Source: Oceanobacillus neutriphilus (GTDB taxonomy: Bacteria > Bacillota > Bacilli > Bacillales > Amphibacillaceae). From it: a DNA stretch of 64,000 nt. Where the stretch lies: assembly GCF_014645515.1 (NCBI RefSeq), contig NZ_BMLW01000001.1, forward strand, positions 1-64,000, written 5' to 3'. How positions within the stretch are numbered: the stretch's first letter is position 1; every line of letters begins with the position of its first letter. A program made the translations under genes and the position numbers. The notes under the pieces are model-generated. The model made no database searches. It had not been told where the DNA came from and saw only the letters and a program-made list of their open reading frames with translations. Shown here in pieces: positions 1-8,316 of this stretch.

Positions 1-85
1 AGTCAACTAATTCTTTCAACTCAACTGACTGTTCGTTTAACCTGATATCAGATGGTTGTCCATCGGTTAAATGTATTTTTTTCAC
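1..85 (-). CDS. Phage-type hypothetical protein, N-terminal part only
   Basis: A reading frame runs off the left edge of the window; 28 codons are visible from a GTG start at 85. The start is supported by GAGGTG seven bases upstream, inside the end of the preceding gene, whose stop lies one base before this start. The tight spacing means it is co-transcribed with the Cro-like gene at 87-335. The visible peptide (VKKIHLTDGQ...) shows no domain I recognise. Its place, first gene after the early regulator of an integrated element, fits a phage early gene, but no function can be assigned from this fragment. Confidence 0.55.
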   Translation of the reverse strand, partial: MKKIHLTDGQPSDIRLNEQSVELKELVD

Positions 86-86
86 T

Positions 87-335
87 TCAATTCACCTCTT
101 CAAATCCTTCGTTCGCATCACACGCGACAAAAGAATTAAAAAAAATTGCCATCGATTCTTCTTTTGATAATTGTAGGATTTCTACAATCCTGTTTGCTTC
201 TTTAATGGTTAAAGTTTCACCTTGATTTCTTAATTTTCTATATAACGAACTTCTATCTATCCCAACTAATTTTGCCAATGTTGTAATACTCATCCCTTTT
301 TCTACAACTTTCCCTCTTAGCTTACTAACATTCAT
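87..335 (-). CDS. Cro/XRE-type phage regulator, 82 aa
   Basis: Small DNA-binding protein. Residues about 14-55 form a helix-turn-helix: 'SITTLAKLVGIDRSSLYRKL' has the turn and recognition helix expected of phage Cro/XRE or early regulator proteins. The ATG start at 335 has GGAGGTG seven bases upstream. It is divergent from the CI/LexA-like repressor at 515, and its promoter (TTGACA, 17 bases, TATTAT) lies in the shared operator region. By analogy with lambdoid and Gram-positive phages it would oppose the divergent repressor; that is inference. It heads an operon continuing off the left edge. Confidence 0.75.
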   Translation of the reverse strand: MNVSKLRGKVVEKGMSITTLAKLVGIDRSSLYRKLRNQGETLTIKEANRIVEILQLSKEESMAIFFNSFVACDANEGFEEVN

Positions 336-358
336 GCTTTAACACCTCCTTTATTATG

Positions 359-373
359 TCGCATGTCGTGCGA
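359..373. promoter_or_regulatory. Operator-like palindrome 1 of phage switch
   Basis: Perfect inverted repeat TCGCA-5-TGCGA. The same half-sites recur at 419-431 and 461-474 in the same divergent control region, so it is probably an operator of the CI-like or Cro-like protein. It lies near the start point of the leftward promoter. Confidence 0.6.
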
Positions 374-381
374 TTAACCAA

Positions 382-410
382 ATAATAAACCAAATATTCT
401 TAAATGTCAA
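382..410 (-). promoter_or_regulatory. Promoter of the leftward early phage operon
   Basis: On the minus strand the -35 hexamer TTGACA (410-405) and -10 hexamer TATTAT (387-382) are separated by exactly 17 bases. This is a near-consensus vegetative (SigA) promoter reading into the Cro-like gene. The 359-373 palindrome lies at or just after the expected transcription start, and the 419-431 palindrome just upstream of the -35, so both could control it. Confidence 0.75.
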
Positions 411-418
411 CATAATAA

Positions 419-431
419 TCGCATTTTACGA
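419..431. promoter_or_regulatory. Operator-like palindrome 2 of phage switch
   Basis: Imperfect copy of the same half-sites (TCGCA ... TACGA) with a shorter spacer, between the two divergent promoters and just upstream of the leftward -35. It is the weakest of the three sites. Confidence 0.45.
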
Positions 432-460
432 AAAAAATATCTATTATTATTTTATATATG

Positions 461-489
461 TTGCATATATGCGATTTTTGTGTTATTAT
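461..489 (+). promoter_or_regulatory. Repressor promoter with overlapping operator 3
   Basis: The -35 TTGCAT (461-466) and -10 TATTAT (484-489), 17 bases apart, read into the CI/LexA-like repressor. Palindrome TTGCATATATGCGA (461-474) covers the -35, so a protein bound there should block this promoter. The arrangement predicts autoregulation or Cro-type repression. Confidence 0.6.
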
Positions 490-514
490 ATAATTAGAAA
501 GTGAGGTGATAATA

Positions 515-1162
515 ATGAAAATAGGAGATCGTATTAAAAGCAGAAGGAAACAACTTAAATTATCTGTAGATGAATTGGCTAAAAAGTTGGGTAAAAACAG
601 AGCAACTATATATAGGTATGAAAGTAGTGAAATTGAAAATATGCCTATAGACATTATAAAACCATTAGCGGCAGCATTGAGGGTGACACCAGCATTTTTA
701 ATGGGATGGGAAGATAACGAGAACGAAATAATCAAAGAACCAGCCGAGCCTTACAACTTCTATCCCACAGCTATAAGTGCAGGATTACCATTACATGTAG
801 ACGGTATAACGGAAAATACTGTAGAAGAAATATCTTTACCGGATTCAGCGCTTGGTAAATGGGCTGGTTGTGATGACTTGTTTATTACAAAAGTTAATGG
901 AGATTCGATGAATAAAATTATCCCCGATAAATCTTTAATAGCTGTTAAACCAGTAGAACTACATCAGTTAAAAGATGGAGATATTGTTGTATATAGTGAC
1001 GGAGGAGATTATTCAGTTAAACGATTTTATCAAGATGAAGACAATATTATATTTAGACCAGATTCGCACGATATGTCATTTTATGATTATGTTACATCAA
1101 TAAATAATGACGATTTAGTCATACATGGCAAAGTTGTTGTTTATATTGTGGAATTAGATTAA
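515..1162 (+). CDS. CI/LexA-like phage repressor with S24 peptidase domain, 215 aa
   Basis: Repressor keeping the integrated element silent. An N-terminal XRE helix-turn-helix (about residues 5-60; 'LSVDELAKKLGKNRATIYRYE') is followed by a LexA/UmuD-type S24 peptidase domain. The catalytic Ser is in 'NGDSMNK' and the Lys in 'DYSVKRF'; a self-cleavage Ala-Gly pair lies in 'ISAGLPL'. All three elements look intact, so RecA-stimulated self-cleavage and SOS induction are expected (family knowledge). ATG 515 is preferred to the in-frame GTG at 506 because GTGAGGTG at 501-508 is the SD sequence. A GC-rich hairpin follows the stop. Confidence 0.85.
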   Translation: MKIGDRIKSRRKQLKLSVDELAKKLGKNRATIYRYESSEIENMPIDIIKPLAAALRVTPAFLMGWEDNENEIIKEPAEPYNFYPTAISAGLPLHVDGITENTVEEISLPDSALGKWAGCDDLFITKVNGDSMNKIIPDKSLIAVKPVELHQLKDGDIVVYSDGGDYSVKRFYQDEDNIIFRPDSHDMSFYDYVTSINNDDLVIHGKVVVYIVELD

Positions 1163-1187
1163 ATTACTGACGTCAATAATTTAACAC

Positions 1188-1208
1188 AGGCAGGCTAGCT
1201 ACCTGCCT
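1188..1208 (+). terminator. Hairpin after phage repressor
   Basis: Seven-base perfect stem AGGCAGG / CCTGCCT with a seven-base loop, 26 bases after the repressor stop and before the integrase SD. No clean T-run follows, so it may terminate weakly or only separate the two transcripts. Confidence 0.5.
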
Positions 1209-1233
1209 ATTTATGTAAAAAGGAGGACTAAGA

Positions 1234-2322
1234 GTGGCAGTTTATAAAGACAAAAAAAGAAACACTTATTATTATAGCGTTTATGTAGATTTACCAAATG
1301 GAGAAAAGAAACGCTTTATGAAGAGAGGATTTAAATCAAAAAAAGAAGCAAAGGATGCTGAAATTGATTTCCTTTACAATTTTGATGTGGAGGACGAGGA
1401 AAACTTATCCTTTGGGAAAATAGCTGATATGTATCTTGATTGGTATAAAAAGAGAAGAAAAGAATCTTCTTACATGAAAATAGAGAGCGTAGTACGAATC
1501 CATTTAAAACCACGATTTGAACACAAGAAAATTAAAGATATATCCAAAAGAGACGTCATTCGATTCCATGATCACTTGCTTGACAACTTGGGTGTTGCAA
1601 GTGCTAAAAAAGTGCATACCGTTTTATCAGCTACATTAAACTATGCTATTAGGCTGGAATATTTAAAAGTAAATGTAGCACGAGAAGTTGGAAATATTGA
1701 AATGAAAGAGCCGAAAAGATTAGATTTTTGGACAATAGATGAATTTAAACAATTCATACAAGAGGCTGATGAGCTACTGTTTCGTACGTTGTTTATGGTT
1801 TTGTTTTATGGCGGTTTAAGAAAAGGAGAGGCATTGGCATTGACCTGGAAAGATATTGATTTTGATAACAACACAATCGATATTAATAAAACTGTTTATC
1901 ACAATCGTGTTACATCTCCCAAAAATGAATCATCTAATCGTAAAATAAAAATGCCTCAACACACCATGAAATTATTAGGTGAGTTGAAGCTTCAAAATAA
2001 AAACAAAATTGATTATGTTGTTTTTGGTGAATATTATAACCATGTATCCCACACTACTATTGATAGGCGATTCGAAGAGTATATAAAGCAATCAAAAGTA
2101 AAACGTATTAGAATACACGATTTAAGGCATTCTCACGCATCGTATTTAATCAATCTAGGTAATGACATTCAAATTATTAGCAAACGCTTAGGGCATGCTA
2201 ACACGTCAACAACGTATGACATTTATAGCCACCTTTACCCGAATGCTGAAGATGAAGCAATCGAAAAAATGGAGAACGATTTTAAACCAGCAAGCGTGGT
2301 GAACATAAGTGACTACAAATAA
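1234..2322 (+). CDS. int: Tyrosine-recombinase integrase, 362 aa
   Basis: Site-specific recombinase of the phage/ICE integrase family. The N-terminus (about 1-55, 'KDKKRNTYYYSVYVDLPNGEKKR') resembles arm-type binding domains, followed by a SAM-like core-binding domain (about 60-150) and the catalytic domain. Catalytic residues are all visible: Arg in 'GGLRKGEAL', 'HDLRHSHASYL', and 'LGHANTSTTYDIYSHL' with the nucleophilic Tyr. The GTG start has AAAGGAGG upstream. Its 3' end lies about 70 bp from the tmRNA 3' end, the usual place for an integrase that uses ssrA as attachment site. The gene appears functional. Confidence 0.93.
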   Translation: MAVYKDKKRNTYYYSVYVDLPNGEKKRFMKRGFKSKKEAKDAEIDFLYNFDVEDEENLSFGKIADMYLDWYKKRRKESSYMKIESVVRIHLKPRFEHKKIKDISKRDVIRFHDHLLDNLGVASAKKVHTVLSATLNYAIRLEYLKVNVAREVGNIEMKEPKRLDFWTIDEFKQFIQEADELLFRTLFMVLFYGGLRKGEALALTWKDIDFDNNTIDINKTVYHNRVTSPKNESSNRKIKMPQHTMKLLGELKLQNKNKIDYVVFGEYYNHVSHTTIDRRFEEYIKQSKVKRIRIHDLRHSHASYLINLGNDIQIISKRLGHANTSTTYDIYSHLYPNAEDEAIEKMENDFKPASVVNISDYK

Positions 2323-2390
2323 CTTACAGTATCACAAATCGTATCACTATTTTGTAACCTCAATAACACCAACGCTTACAGGTCTTTTTA

Positions 2391-2412
2391 TGGAGACGGA
2401 GGGAGTCGAACC
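2391..2412. other. Probable attachment site within tmRNA 3' end
   Basis: The last bases of the tmRNA gene (T-arm side and acceptor ending in encoded CCA) abut the integrase-bearing element. Insertion into the 3' end of ssrA, regenerating it from the element, is a known integrase strategy. The exact core cannot be fixed because the other junction lies outside the window. Confidence 0.5.
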
Positions 2413-2751
2413 CTCGTCCAAGGATATCGGCACTCAAGTATCTACACGCTTAGTCAGTATATTATCATTCGCTCTCATGTCAGCCTGCTGACAGGCTTTC
2501 ATGGAACTAGTCTGATTAAGTTCTTCTGCCCATCCTCAGACGGTGGATAGCAGTATAGCCCGCTTCATTTGAGACCCTTCAATCTGCCACACGGGCGATG
2601 GCAGGAAGGATCGTTTTAGGCTACTTACGCAGCTGCTAAAACAGGTTGATTGTTTTCTTTGCCAATTATATTTAGGCGTAACGTTTTACGAGCCGTAACC
2701 TCGACGTGCAACTTGAGCTCAATCTACCCCTGTCGAATCCGTAACGTCCCC
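2391..2751 (-). ncRNA. ssrA: tmRNA (10Sa RNA)
   Basis: Rescues stalled ribosomes together with SmpB. The mature 5' end begins GGGGACGTTACGG at 2751, and the 3' end carries the T-arm and encoded CCA at 2393-2391; the ends pair as a tRNA-Ala-like domain. The internal tag frame begins at the GGC resume codon and reads GKENNQPVLAAA then TAA, i.e. (A)GKENNQPVLAAA on the trapped protein. The length, about 361 nt, is normal. Its promoter is at 2863-2890, leaving a leader of roughly 100 nt that would be removed by RNase P. Confidence 0.96.
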
Positions 2752-2862
2752 GTATAAAAAAATCACAGGGAATAATTAAGCACTTTTTAATTATTCAGTT
2801 GACCCTTATTCCTATAGTAATAACTGTTCCATAAACAGCATACCATGAACAGGGTACCTTCC

Positions 2863-2890
2863 ATTATAACAAATCATGCTGAATTGTCAA
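2863..2890 (-). promoter_or_regulatory. Promoter of ssrA
   Basis: TTGACA (2890-2885) and TATAAT (2868-2863), 16 bases apart on the minus strand, lie directly after the smpB stop codon and read into ssrA. Both hexamers match consensus, as expected for an abundant stable RNA. Confidence 0.8.
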
Positions 2891-2902
2891 ATATGCTTCA
2901 GA

Positions 2903-3370
2903 TTAACGCATATGGTCTTTAATAGCACGATCTACATCACGCTTCATTTGCTTACGTTTTAAGTCTTCACGCTTATCGTATTTCTTCTTCCCTTTTCCAA
3001 GTCCAATTAACACTTTTGCATAGCCGTTTTTAATATAAATTTTTAATGGGACTAATGCATAGCCCTGCTGCTGGGTCAAACCGATCAATTTATCAATTTC
3101 CTTGCGATGAAGCAACAGCTTTCTTGAACGGGTCGGGTCGTGATTATAACGGTTTCCCTGCTCATATTCAGCGATATGCAGATTAATTAACTGCACTTCC
3201 CCTCTTCTGTCAATCCGCGCATGGGCATCCTTAATATTCACTCTGCCGTTACGAATAGACTTGATTTCCGTTCCCTGCAGAACAATACCCGCCTCATACG
3301 TTTCTTCAATAAAATAATCGTGGGAAGCTTTTTTATTTTGTGCAATGGTTTTTCCATTTCCTTTTGGCAT
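2903..3370 (-). CDS. smpB: SsrA-binding protein SmpB, 155 aa
   Basis: Binds the tRNA-like end of tmRNA and delivers it to stalled ribosomes. The full-length OB-fold is present: '[29 protein letters not shown]' spans the family's most conserved N-terminal segment, and the basic C-terminal tail ('[18 protein letters not shown]') that enters the mRNA channel is intact. It lies immediately upstream of ssrA and downstream of rnr, the standard Bacillaceae arrangement. RNase R also acts in trans-translation. Confidence 0.97.
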   Translation of the reverse strand: MPKGNGKTIAQNKKASHDYFIEETYEAGIVLQGTEIKSIRNGRVNIKDAHARIDRRGEVQLINLHIAEYEQGNRYNHDPTRSRKLLLHRKEIDKLIGLTQQQGYALVPLKIYIKNGYAKVLIGLGKGKKKYDKREDLKRKQMKRDVDRAIKDHMR

Positions 3371-3530
3371 CTAAAATCATCCTCTTCCATCGAACTTTTA
3401 AAAGTTCTTGTTCACATGGAAAGAAATCAAGCTCTCTCTCCTCGTATGAACCCTCTGTATATTTTACCAAAAATCCTGTCTTATCTCAAAGCTTTCATAT
3501 ATTTGATGAACTTCTGCTCTCTGTGTGAAA

Positions 3531-3567
3531 AAAAGATAAAATCTCCTAAGCAGAGATTTTATCTTTT
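3531..3567 (-). terminator. Terminator after rnr
   Basis: Perfect 15-bp stem (3531-3545 with 3553-3567) with a seven-base loop. It overlaps the rnr stop codon, and T-runs lie on both sides, so it could act in either direction. It partly separates rnr from smpB, although read-through is likely. Confidence 0.8.
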
Positions 3568-5838
3568 TGGTTTATTCTTTTTCTTGTTTTTAGGGTTCGG
3601 GTTTGCTTTACCTTTTCCCTTCCCTTTTGGCCTTGCTTTTGATTTTTCTTTCGTTTTTGGTGAAGACTGGATAACCCGTCTGGAAGGCTTTTCCTTTCTT
3701 TCCTTCCTGCGCGGTGAACCTAAGGATGTCAATTCAAAATCAACGGTATATTCCTCCAGATTTACATCAGCAACCTTAATATCCACTTCATCTCCGACAC
3801 GGAATACTTTGGCTGTCCGTTCACCAATCATCGCCTGACTGCGTTCATCAAAATGGTAATAGTCATCTGTCAAATAGCTGACATGGACAAGCCCCTCTAC
3901 CGTATTTTCCAACTCGACAAACATACCGAAATTCGTTACGGAGCTGATAATGCCGGTAAATTCTTCACCAATTTTATCCTTCATAAATTCCGCTTTTTTC
4001 ATATTATCGGTGTCACGTTCGGCATCCACTGCCCGGCGTTCCATTTCTGAAGTATGACGGGCGATTTCCGGCATCCGGTCCTTCCAATGCTTCATTGTTT
4101 TCTTATCCATCTTATTTTCAATTAAATAAGTGCGGATCAGGCGGTGTACGATTAAATCCGGATAACGGCGGATTGGCGACGTGAAATGCGTATAAAAATC
4201 TGTTGCCAAGCCAAAGTGGCCAACGCTATTCGGCGAATATTTTGCCTGCTGCATGGAACGCAGCATTAATTTGGATACAATCATTTCCTCCGGTTCATCT
4301 TTAATGGATTCCAGCACTTTTTGAAGCTGCTGCGGATGGATTTCGTTAGCTGTACCTTTTACTGAAATGCCAAGTCCGGCTAAGAATTCATAGAATTTCT
4401 CAAGCTTCCCTTCATCCGGATCCTCATGAATACGATGGATAAATGGTACATCCATCCAATGGAAATGCTCGGCAATTGTTTCATTCGCTGCCAGCATAAA
4501 TTCTTCAATTAGTTTCTCCCCGACGGAGCGTTCGCGAATGACTACATCAGTCGGATGACCTTTTTCATCGACAAGCACTTTCGCTTCTTTAAAATCAAAG
4601 TCAATTGCGCCGCGTCCAAAACGTTTCCCGCGTAAAATATCTGCGAGCTTTTCCATGTTCTCAAACATTGGAACAAGCGGCTCATATTTTTTGCGCAGTT
4701 CTTCATCTTTGTCTACTAAAATCTTATTCACATCGGTATAAGTCATTCGTTCATTCGAATTGATAACACTTTGGAAAATTTCATGATGAACGACCTGTCC
4801 ACTTGAATTAATCTCCATTTTACATCCCAGTGTTAAACGGTCTACCTGAGGATTAAGGGAACAGATACCATTTGATAAGCGATGAGGAATCATCGGAATC
4901 ACGCGGTCGACTAAATACACACTCGTTCCCCGCTCAAATGCTTCTTTATCCAGCGGGGTGCCTTCTTCAACATAATGGCTGACGTCCGCAATATAAACCC
5001 CAAGCTGGTAATTTCCATTATCGAGACGTTTGACGCTGACCGCATCATCAAGGTCCTTGGCATCAGCACCGTCAATCGTAACGACAACCTCGTCCCGCAG
5101 GTCCTTTCTTCCATGTATATCAGCCGGATTAATTTCTTCGGGAACTCCATTTGCCTGCTCTATTACCTCTTCCGGAAAATCTATCGGAATTCCATGCTTG
5201 TAAATAATCGAAAGAATATCAATTCCCGGGTCATTTTTATGACCCAGAATCTGAATAATTTCTCCTTCTGCACTTTTTCTTCCCTCTGGATATTTTGTAA
5301 TACGTGCAAGTACTTTGTGACCATCGATAGCCCCATGTGTATGTCCTTTAGAAATAAAAATATCATTCGGAATCCGTTTGTCATCAGCAATAACAAACCC
5401 AAAGGAACGATTATCCTCAAATGTGCCGACAACAGTCACAACTGCACGCTCTAAAATCCGGATAACCTTTCCTTCCGGGCGGGAGCCCTCTGAATCTTTC
5501 TTTTCCAGACGGACAAGTACTTTATCCTTATTCATTGCAGAGCCCATATCATTTGCATGGATGTAAACATCCGTTTCATTTTCATCTTCCGGAATAAGAA
5601 AGGCAAAACCCTTTGCATGCATCTGAATAGTTCCCTTAACGAGGTTCATTTTATCAGGAAGTCCAAATCTGTTTTTTCTTGTCCGGACAAGCTCTCCCTC
5701 TAATTCCAATTCATTCAGAGCAATGACCAGCTCTTTAAATTCGGTTGCCTCTTCTAAACCCAGAGCCTCTTCTAATTCCTGTACAGACAAAGGCTTAGTA
5801 CTATTTTCTTTAATATAATCTATAATTCGTTCTTTCAT
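3559..5838 (-). CDS. rnr: Ribonuclease R, 759 aa
   Basis: 3'-5' exoribonuclease that degrades structured RNA and takes part in tmRNA quality control. An N-terminal winged-helix segment (about 1-70) is followed by two cold-shock domains (about 70-240), an RNB catalytic domain from about 250 with the metal-binding Asp cluster in '[12 protein letters not shown]', an S1 domain near 630-715, and a Lys/Arg-rich tail of about 45 residues. The length fits the family. It lies between the carboxylesterase gene (41-bp gap) and smpB. Confidence 0.96.
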   Translation of the reverse strand: MKERIIDYIKENSTKPLSVQELEEALGLEEATEFKELVIALNELELEGELVRTRKNRFGLPDKMNLVKGTIQMHAKGFAFLIPEDENETDVYIHANDMGSAMNKDKVLVRLEKKDSEGSRPEGKVIRILERAVVTVVGTFEDNRSFGFVIADDKRIPNDIFISKGHTHGAIDGHKVLARITKYPEGRKSAEGEIIQILGHKNDPGIDILSIIYKHGIPIDFPEEVIEQANGVPEEINPADIHGRKDLRDEVVVTIDGADAKDLDDAVSVKRLDNGNYQLGVYIADVSHYVEEGTPLDKEAFERGTSVYLVDRVIPMIPHRLSNGICSLNPQVDRLTLGCKMEINSSGQVVHHEIFQSVINSNERMTYTDVNKILVDKDEELRKKYEPLVPMFENMEKLADILRGKRFGRGAIDFDFKEAKVLVDEKGHPTDVVIRERSVGEKLIEEFMLAANETIAEHFHWMDVPFIHRIHEDPDEGKLEKFYEFLAGLGISVKGTANEIHPQQLQKVLESIKDEPEEMIVSKLMLRSMQQAKYSPNSVGHFGLATDFYTHFTSPIRRYPDLIVHRLIRTYLIENKMDKKTMKHWKDRMPEIARHTSEMERRAVDAERDTDNMKKAEFMKDKIGEEFTGIISSVTNFGMFVELENTVEGLVHVSYLTDDYYHFDERSQAMIGERTAKVFRVGDEVDIKVADVNLEEYTVDFELTSLGSPRRKERKEKPSRRVIQSSPKTKEKSKARPKGKGKGKANPNPKNKKKNKPKR

Positions 5839-5878
5839 TGTCTCACCTTCTTTCTCTTTATCTTTCCTGCTCTATACT

Positions 5879-6631
5879 CTATACTTCCCAATCCAGACTC
5901 TCTAAAAACATATAGATATCTTCGTGAAGCTGTTCCTTTTCTTTATCCATCGTAATAACATGTCCTGAATTGGGGTACCACTTAATCTCTTTTTGTGTAG
6001 ATTCTACGTTATTATAAATATAATTAGCGCTGTCTGTATTGATCATTTCATCCTTTTCTGCCTGAACAACAAAGGTTGGTGTATAAATCATATCAATATT
6101 TGATTTTACTTCTTTAATGGTCGCTCCTACGCCTTTAAAGAGGTCTTTGGAATTTTCCATTAATGTGTCTACTTCTTCTTCAATAGCAGCTTCATCCTTT
6201 TGCTCCAGCTGTTTAAACTCACTGGAGAACTCCCGAAAACCCTTCGTCAGCTGTTCTTCATTATCGAAAAACATCGGTGCACACATGGAAACCATACCTT
6301 TAATTTGCTCAGAATAAGCAAGTTTTAAACCTAATACGCCTCCAAGAGAAAGACCTGCTACAGCAATTTCCTTATAGCCTAAATCCTTCAAATAGTTATA
6401 CGCAGCTTTTACATCTGCCCACCACTGTTCTGGATTACTTTTAATTAATTCCTCTGGAGGCAGTCCATGCCCGCGGTAAATTGGTGCATGGCTTGTATAG
6501 CCTTTCTTTTCCAAAAACCGTCCAAGCATACGGACATCTGCAGAATGACCTGTAAATCCGTGTAATAATAAGACAGCACGCTCTCCAGCTTCAAATGTAA
6601 ATGGCTGCGGCAGCTTTATTTTCACAATCAT
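5879..6631 (-). CDS. est: Carboxylesterase of the Est30/YvaK type, 250 aa
   Basis: Alpha/beta hydrolase, probably cytoplasmic, acting on short-chain or monoglyceride esters. The oxyanion-side motif is 'LLLHGFTG' (about 20-27), the nucleophile elbow 'GLSLGG' (Ser about 94), the Asp is in 'AEKDEMI' and the His in 'SGHVITMD'. The N-terminus ('[13 protein letters not shown]') closely matches thermostable Est30-like esterases. Placed between secG and rnr as in B. subtilis. ATG 6631 has only a moderate SD (AGGGA); GTG 6625 is an alternative. Confidence 0.9.
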   Translation of the reverse strand: MIVKIKLPQPFTFEAGERAVLLLHGFTGHSADVRMLGRFLEKKGYTSHAPIYRGHGLPPEELIKSNPEQWWADVKAAYNYLKDLGYKEIAVAGLSLGGVLGLKLAYSEQIKGMVSMCAPMFFDNEEQLTKGFREFSSEFKQLEQKDEAAIEEEVDTLMENSKDLFKGVGATIKEVKSNIDMIYTPTFVVQAEKDEMINTDSANYIYNNVESTQKEIKWYPNSGHVITMDKEKEQLHEDIYMFLESLDWEV

Positions 6632-6705
6632 CCATTCCCTTCATCTTCTCTAAATCATTTTTGCCAAATTCATTTCTAGTATACCCTGTATCGTTATAGA
6701 AGTGT

Positions 6706-6739
6706 GTTCAAAAAGGCTGATAAAACAGACTTTTTGAAC
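6706..6739. repeat. Minimal GTTCAAAAAG inverted-repeat element (copy A)
   Basis: Two 10-base arms, GTTCAAAAAG (6706-6715) and CTTTTTGAAC (6730-6739), around a 14-base centre. The same ends bound the longer copies at 23037-23214, 41844-41908 and 45505-45745. This looks like an internally deleted member, between secG and the esterase. Confidence 0.6.
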
Positions 6740-6747
6740 GTGGAAAT

Positions 6748-6778
6748 AAAAAAACCTTACCACAAAACTGTGATAAGG
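6748..6778 (-). terminator. Terminator after secG
   Basis: Stem CCTTACCACA / TGTGATAAGG with one mismatch, followed on the minus strand by a T-run. It lies directly after secG and would end the secG transcript before the esterase gene. Confidence 0.75.
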
Positions 6779-6786
6779 AATAATAT

Positions 6787-7023
6787 TTATTGTAATACGT
6801 ACGCTGCCAAGAAAGCTAATAAAAAGAACAGCACACCTGTAACAATTGTTAAACGATGAAGCACTAAATCAATTCCTCGTGCTTTCTGTTTTCCAAATAA
6901 CTGCTCTGCACCACCAGAAATAGCTCCGGATAAACCGGCACTTTTTCCAGACTGCAGTAACACAAGTGCAATCATAACAATAACGTCAATTACTAATAAA
7001 ACATTAACCACAGTTAAAAACAT
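6787..7023 (-). CDS. secG: Preprotein translocase subunit SecG, 78 aa
   Basis: Small membrane partner of SecYE. Two hydrophobic segments (about 4-24 and 55-77) flank a polar Gly-rich loop, '[28 protein letters not shown]', the family signature. Length and position upstream of the esterase-rnr-smpB block are typical for Bacillaceae. The start follows a weak GGAGGAGT-like SD. Confidence 0.95.
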   Translation of the reverse strand: MFLTVVNVLLVIDVIVMIALVLLQSGKSAGLSGAISGGAEQLFGKQKARGIDLVLHRLTIVTGVLFFLLAFLAAYVLQ

Positions 7024-7277
7024 GTCTCCATACTCCTCCTATGTTCCGACAATCCCTATTCTTTACTTTATCATACTTTTAATTTATTGTGCAAGGCAGA
7101 TTAGTGAATTACCGGGGAAAAATCAATATTTTATCAAAATGAAAAAGTATTAAAATCAATCAGCATTTCAAACAGATAGTATTTGTTTGAAAACATGTCT
7201 TCAAAGTATAATAAAAATAACCGCATTTTATACAAAAGCAAATGAAGAATGATAGGGATAATAAAGGGGGAGACTAA

Positions 7278-8192
7278 ATGCAGATGAAAGAAGATTGGCT
7301 GGAAGCCTCTGATGGTACCAGTATTTATATAAAACAATGGCTGCCTGATAAACAAGCGGCCGGCATCCTTCAGATCGCACATGGAATGGTGGAGCATATT
7401 GAACGTTATCATGATTTTGCTTCTTATTGTACTTCCTTAGGGTACATTGTTATCGGCAGTGACCACCGCGGTCATGGCAAAACAGGGGATAATGGAATAC
7501 AGGGATATTTTACAGAAGAAAATGGATTCCAGCGTGTTGTTACAGATCTTTATGAAATCATGCAATTTGGGAAAAAATCCTTTCCGCACCTCCCATACTA
7601 TTTTCTTGGACATAGTATGGGCTCCTTCTTAATGCGGAATTTTATTCAGCATTATAGTGCAGAAATAGATGGGTTAATATTAACAGGAACAGGACACTAT
7701 TCCAGAATCGTTACAGCAATAGGCAAAAGCACGGCTTCCTTTTTACCGCCCCGGAGCCCCTCACCTTTGATGAATAAGCTTGTGTTAGGGAGCAGTAAAA
7801 AGCGGAATAAACACTATAAGCATGAATGGCTGACCAGAGATAAAGCATTTGCAGCTTCCTATGAAGAAGATTCATATACCGGCTTTATTCCAACAGCCCG
7901 TTTTTTCTATGATTTATTAGAAGGTATCTATCAAACAAGAAATCAAAGCCTTAATCAAAATATATGTAAGAGACTTCCTCTTCTCCTTGTCAGTGGAGAC
8001 GAGGACCCGATTGGTCAATACGGAAAAGGTATCTGGAAAACTGCTGCTCTTTTTCAAAAAAACGGTATGACAAATATTACCGCCCTCATTTTTGAGGGAG
8101 GGAGGCATGAGCTGTTAAATGATACATGCCGGGAAGAGGTATTTTTATTTATAGGAAACTGGCTGAAATCGCTGAGCAATACCAATAATTAA
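7278..8192 (+). CDS. Alpha/beta hydrolase, lysophospholipase/monoglyceride-lipase type, 304 aa
   Basis: Predicted soluble serine hydrolase of the PldB/monoacylglycerol lipase (Hydrolase_4) family. Visible motifs: 'AHGMVEHIERYHDFA' (oxyanion region, about 35-49), 'DHRGHGKT', nucleophile elbow 'GHSMGS' (Ser about 115), an acidic residue in 'SGDEDPIG', and the catalytic His in 'GGRHELLN'. ATG 7278 follows GGGGGAG. A TATAAT at 7207-7212 may be its -10. It is the only rightward gene before ptsI and seems monocistronic. The substrate cannot be told from sequence. Confidence 0.85.
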   Translation: MQMKEDWLEASDGTSIYIKQWLPDKQAAGILQIAHGMVEHIERYHDFASYCTSLGYIVIGSDHRGHGKTGDNGIQGYFTEENGFQRVVTDLYEIMQFGKKSFPHLPYYFLGHSMGSFLMRNFIQHYSAEIDGLILTGTGHYSRIVTAIGKSTASFLPPRSPSPLMNKLVLGSSKKRNKHYKHEWLTRDKAFAASYEEDSYTGFIPTARFFYDLLEGIYQTRNQSLNQNICKRLPLLLVSGDEDPIGQYGKGIWKTAALFQKNGMTNITALIFEGGRHELLNDTCREEVFLFIGNWLKSLSNTNN

Positions 8193-8316
8193 CACTTCTT
8201 TCAAATACAGAAAAACGCTTCCTGCTGGCATTTATTACTTGCACAATGACCTGCACTAATTTAGTATAGATGTGTTATAATTATGTTTAAAGCTTTACTA
8301 AAGAAAGGATGCTCTC

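Noticed and set aside
2309-2491. Rightward frame across the tmRNA 3' end
   Set aside because: It lies over the tmRNA gene and is a chance frame of a structured RNA.
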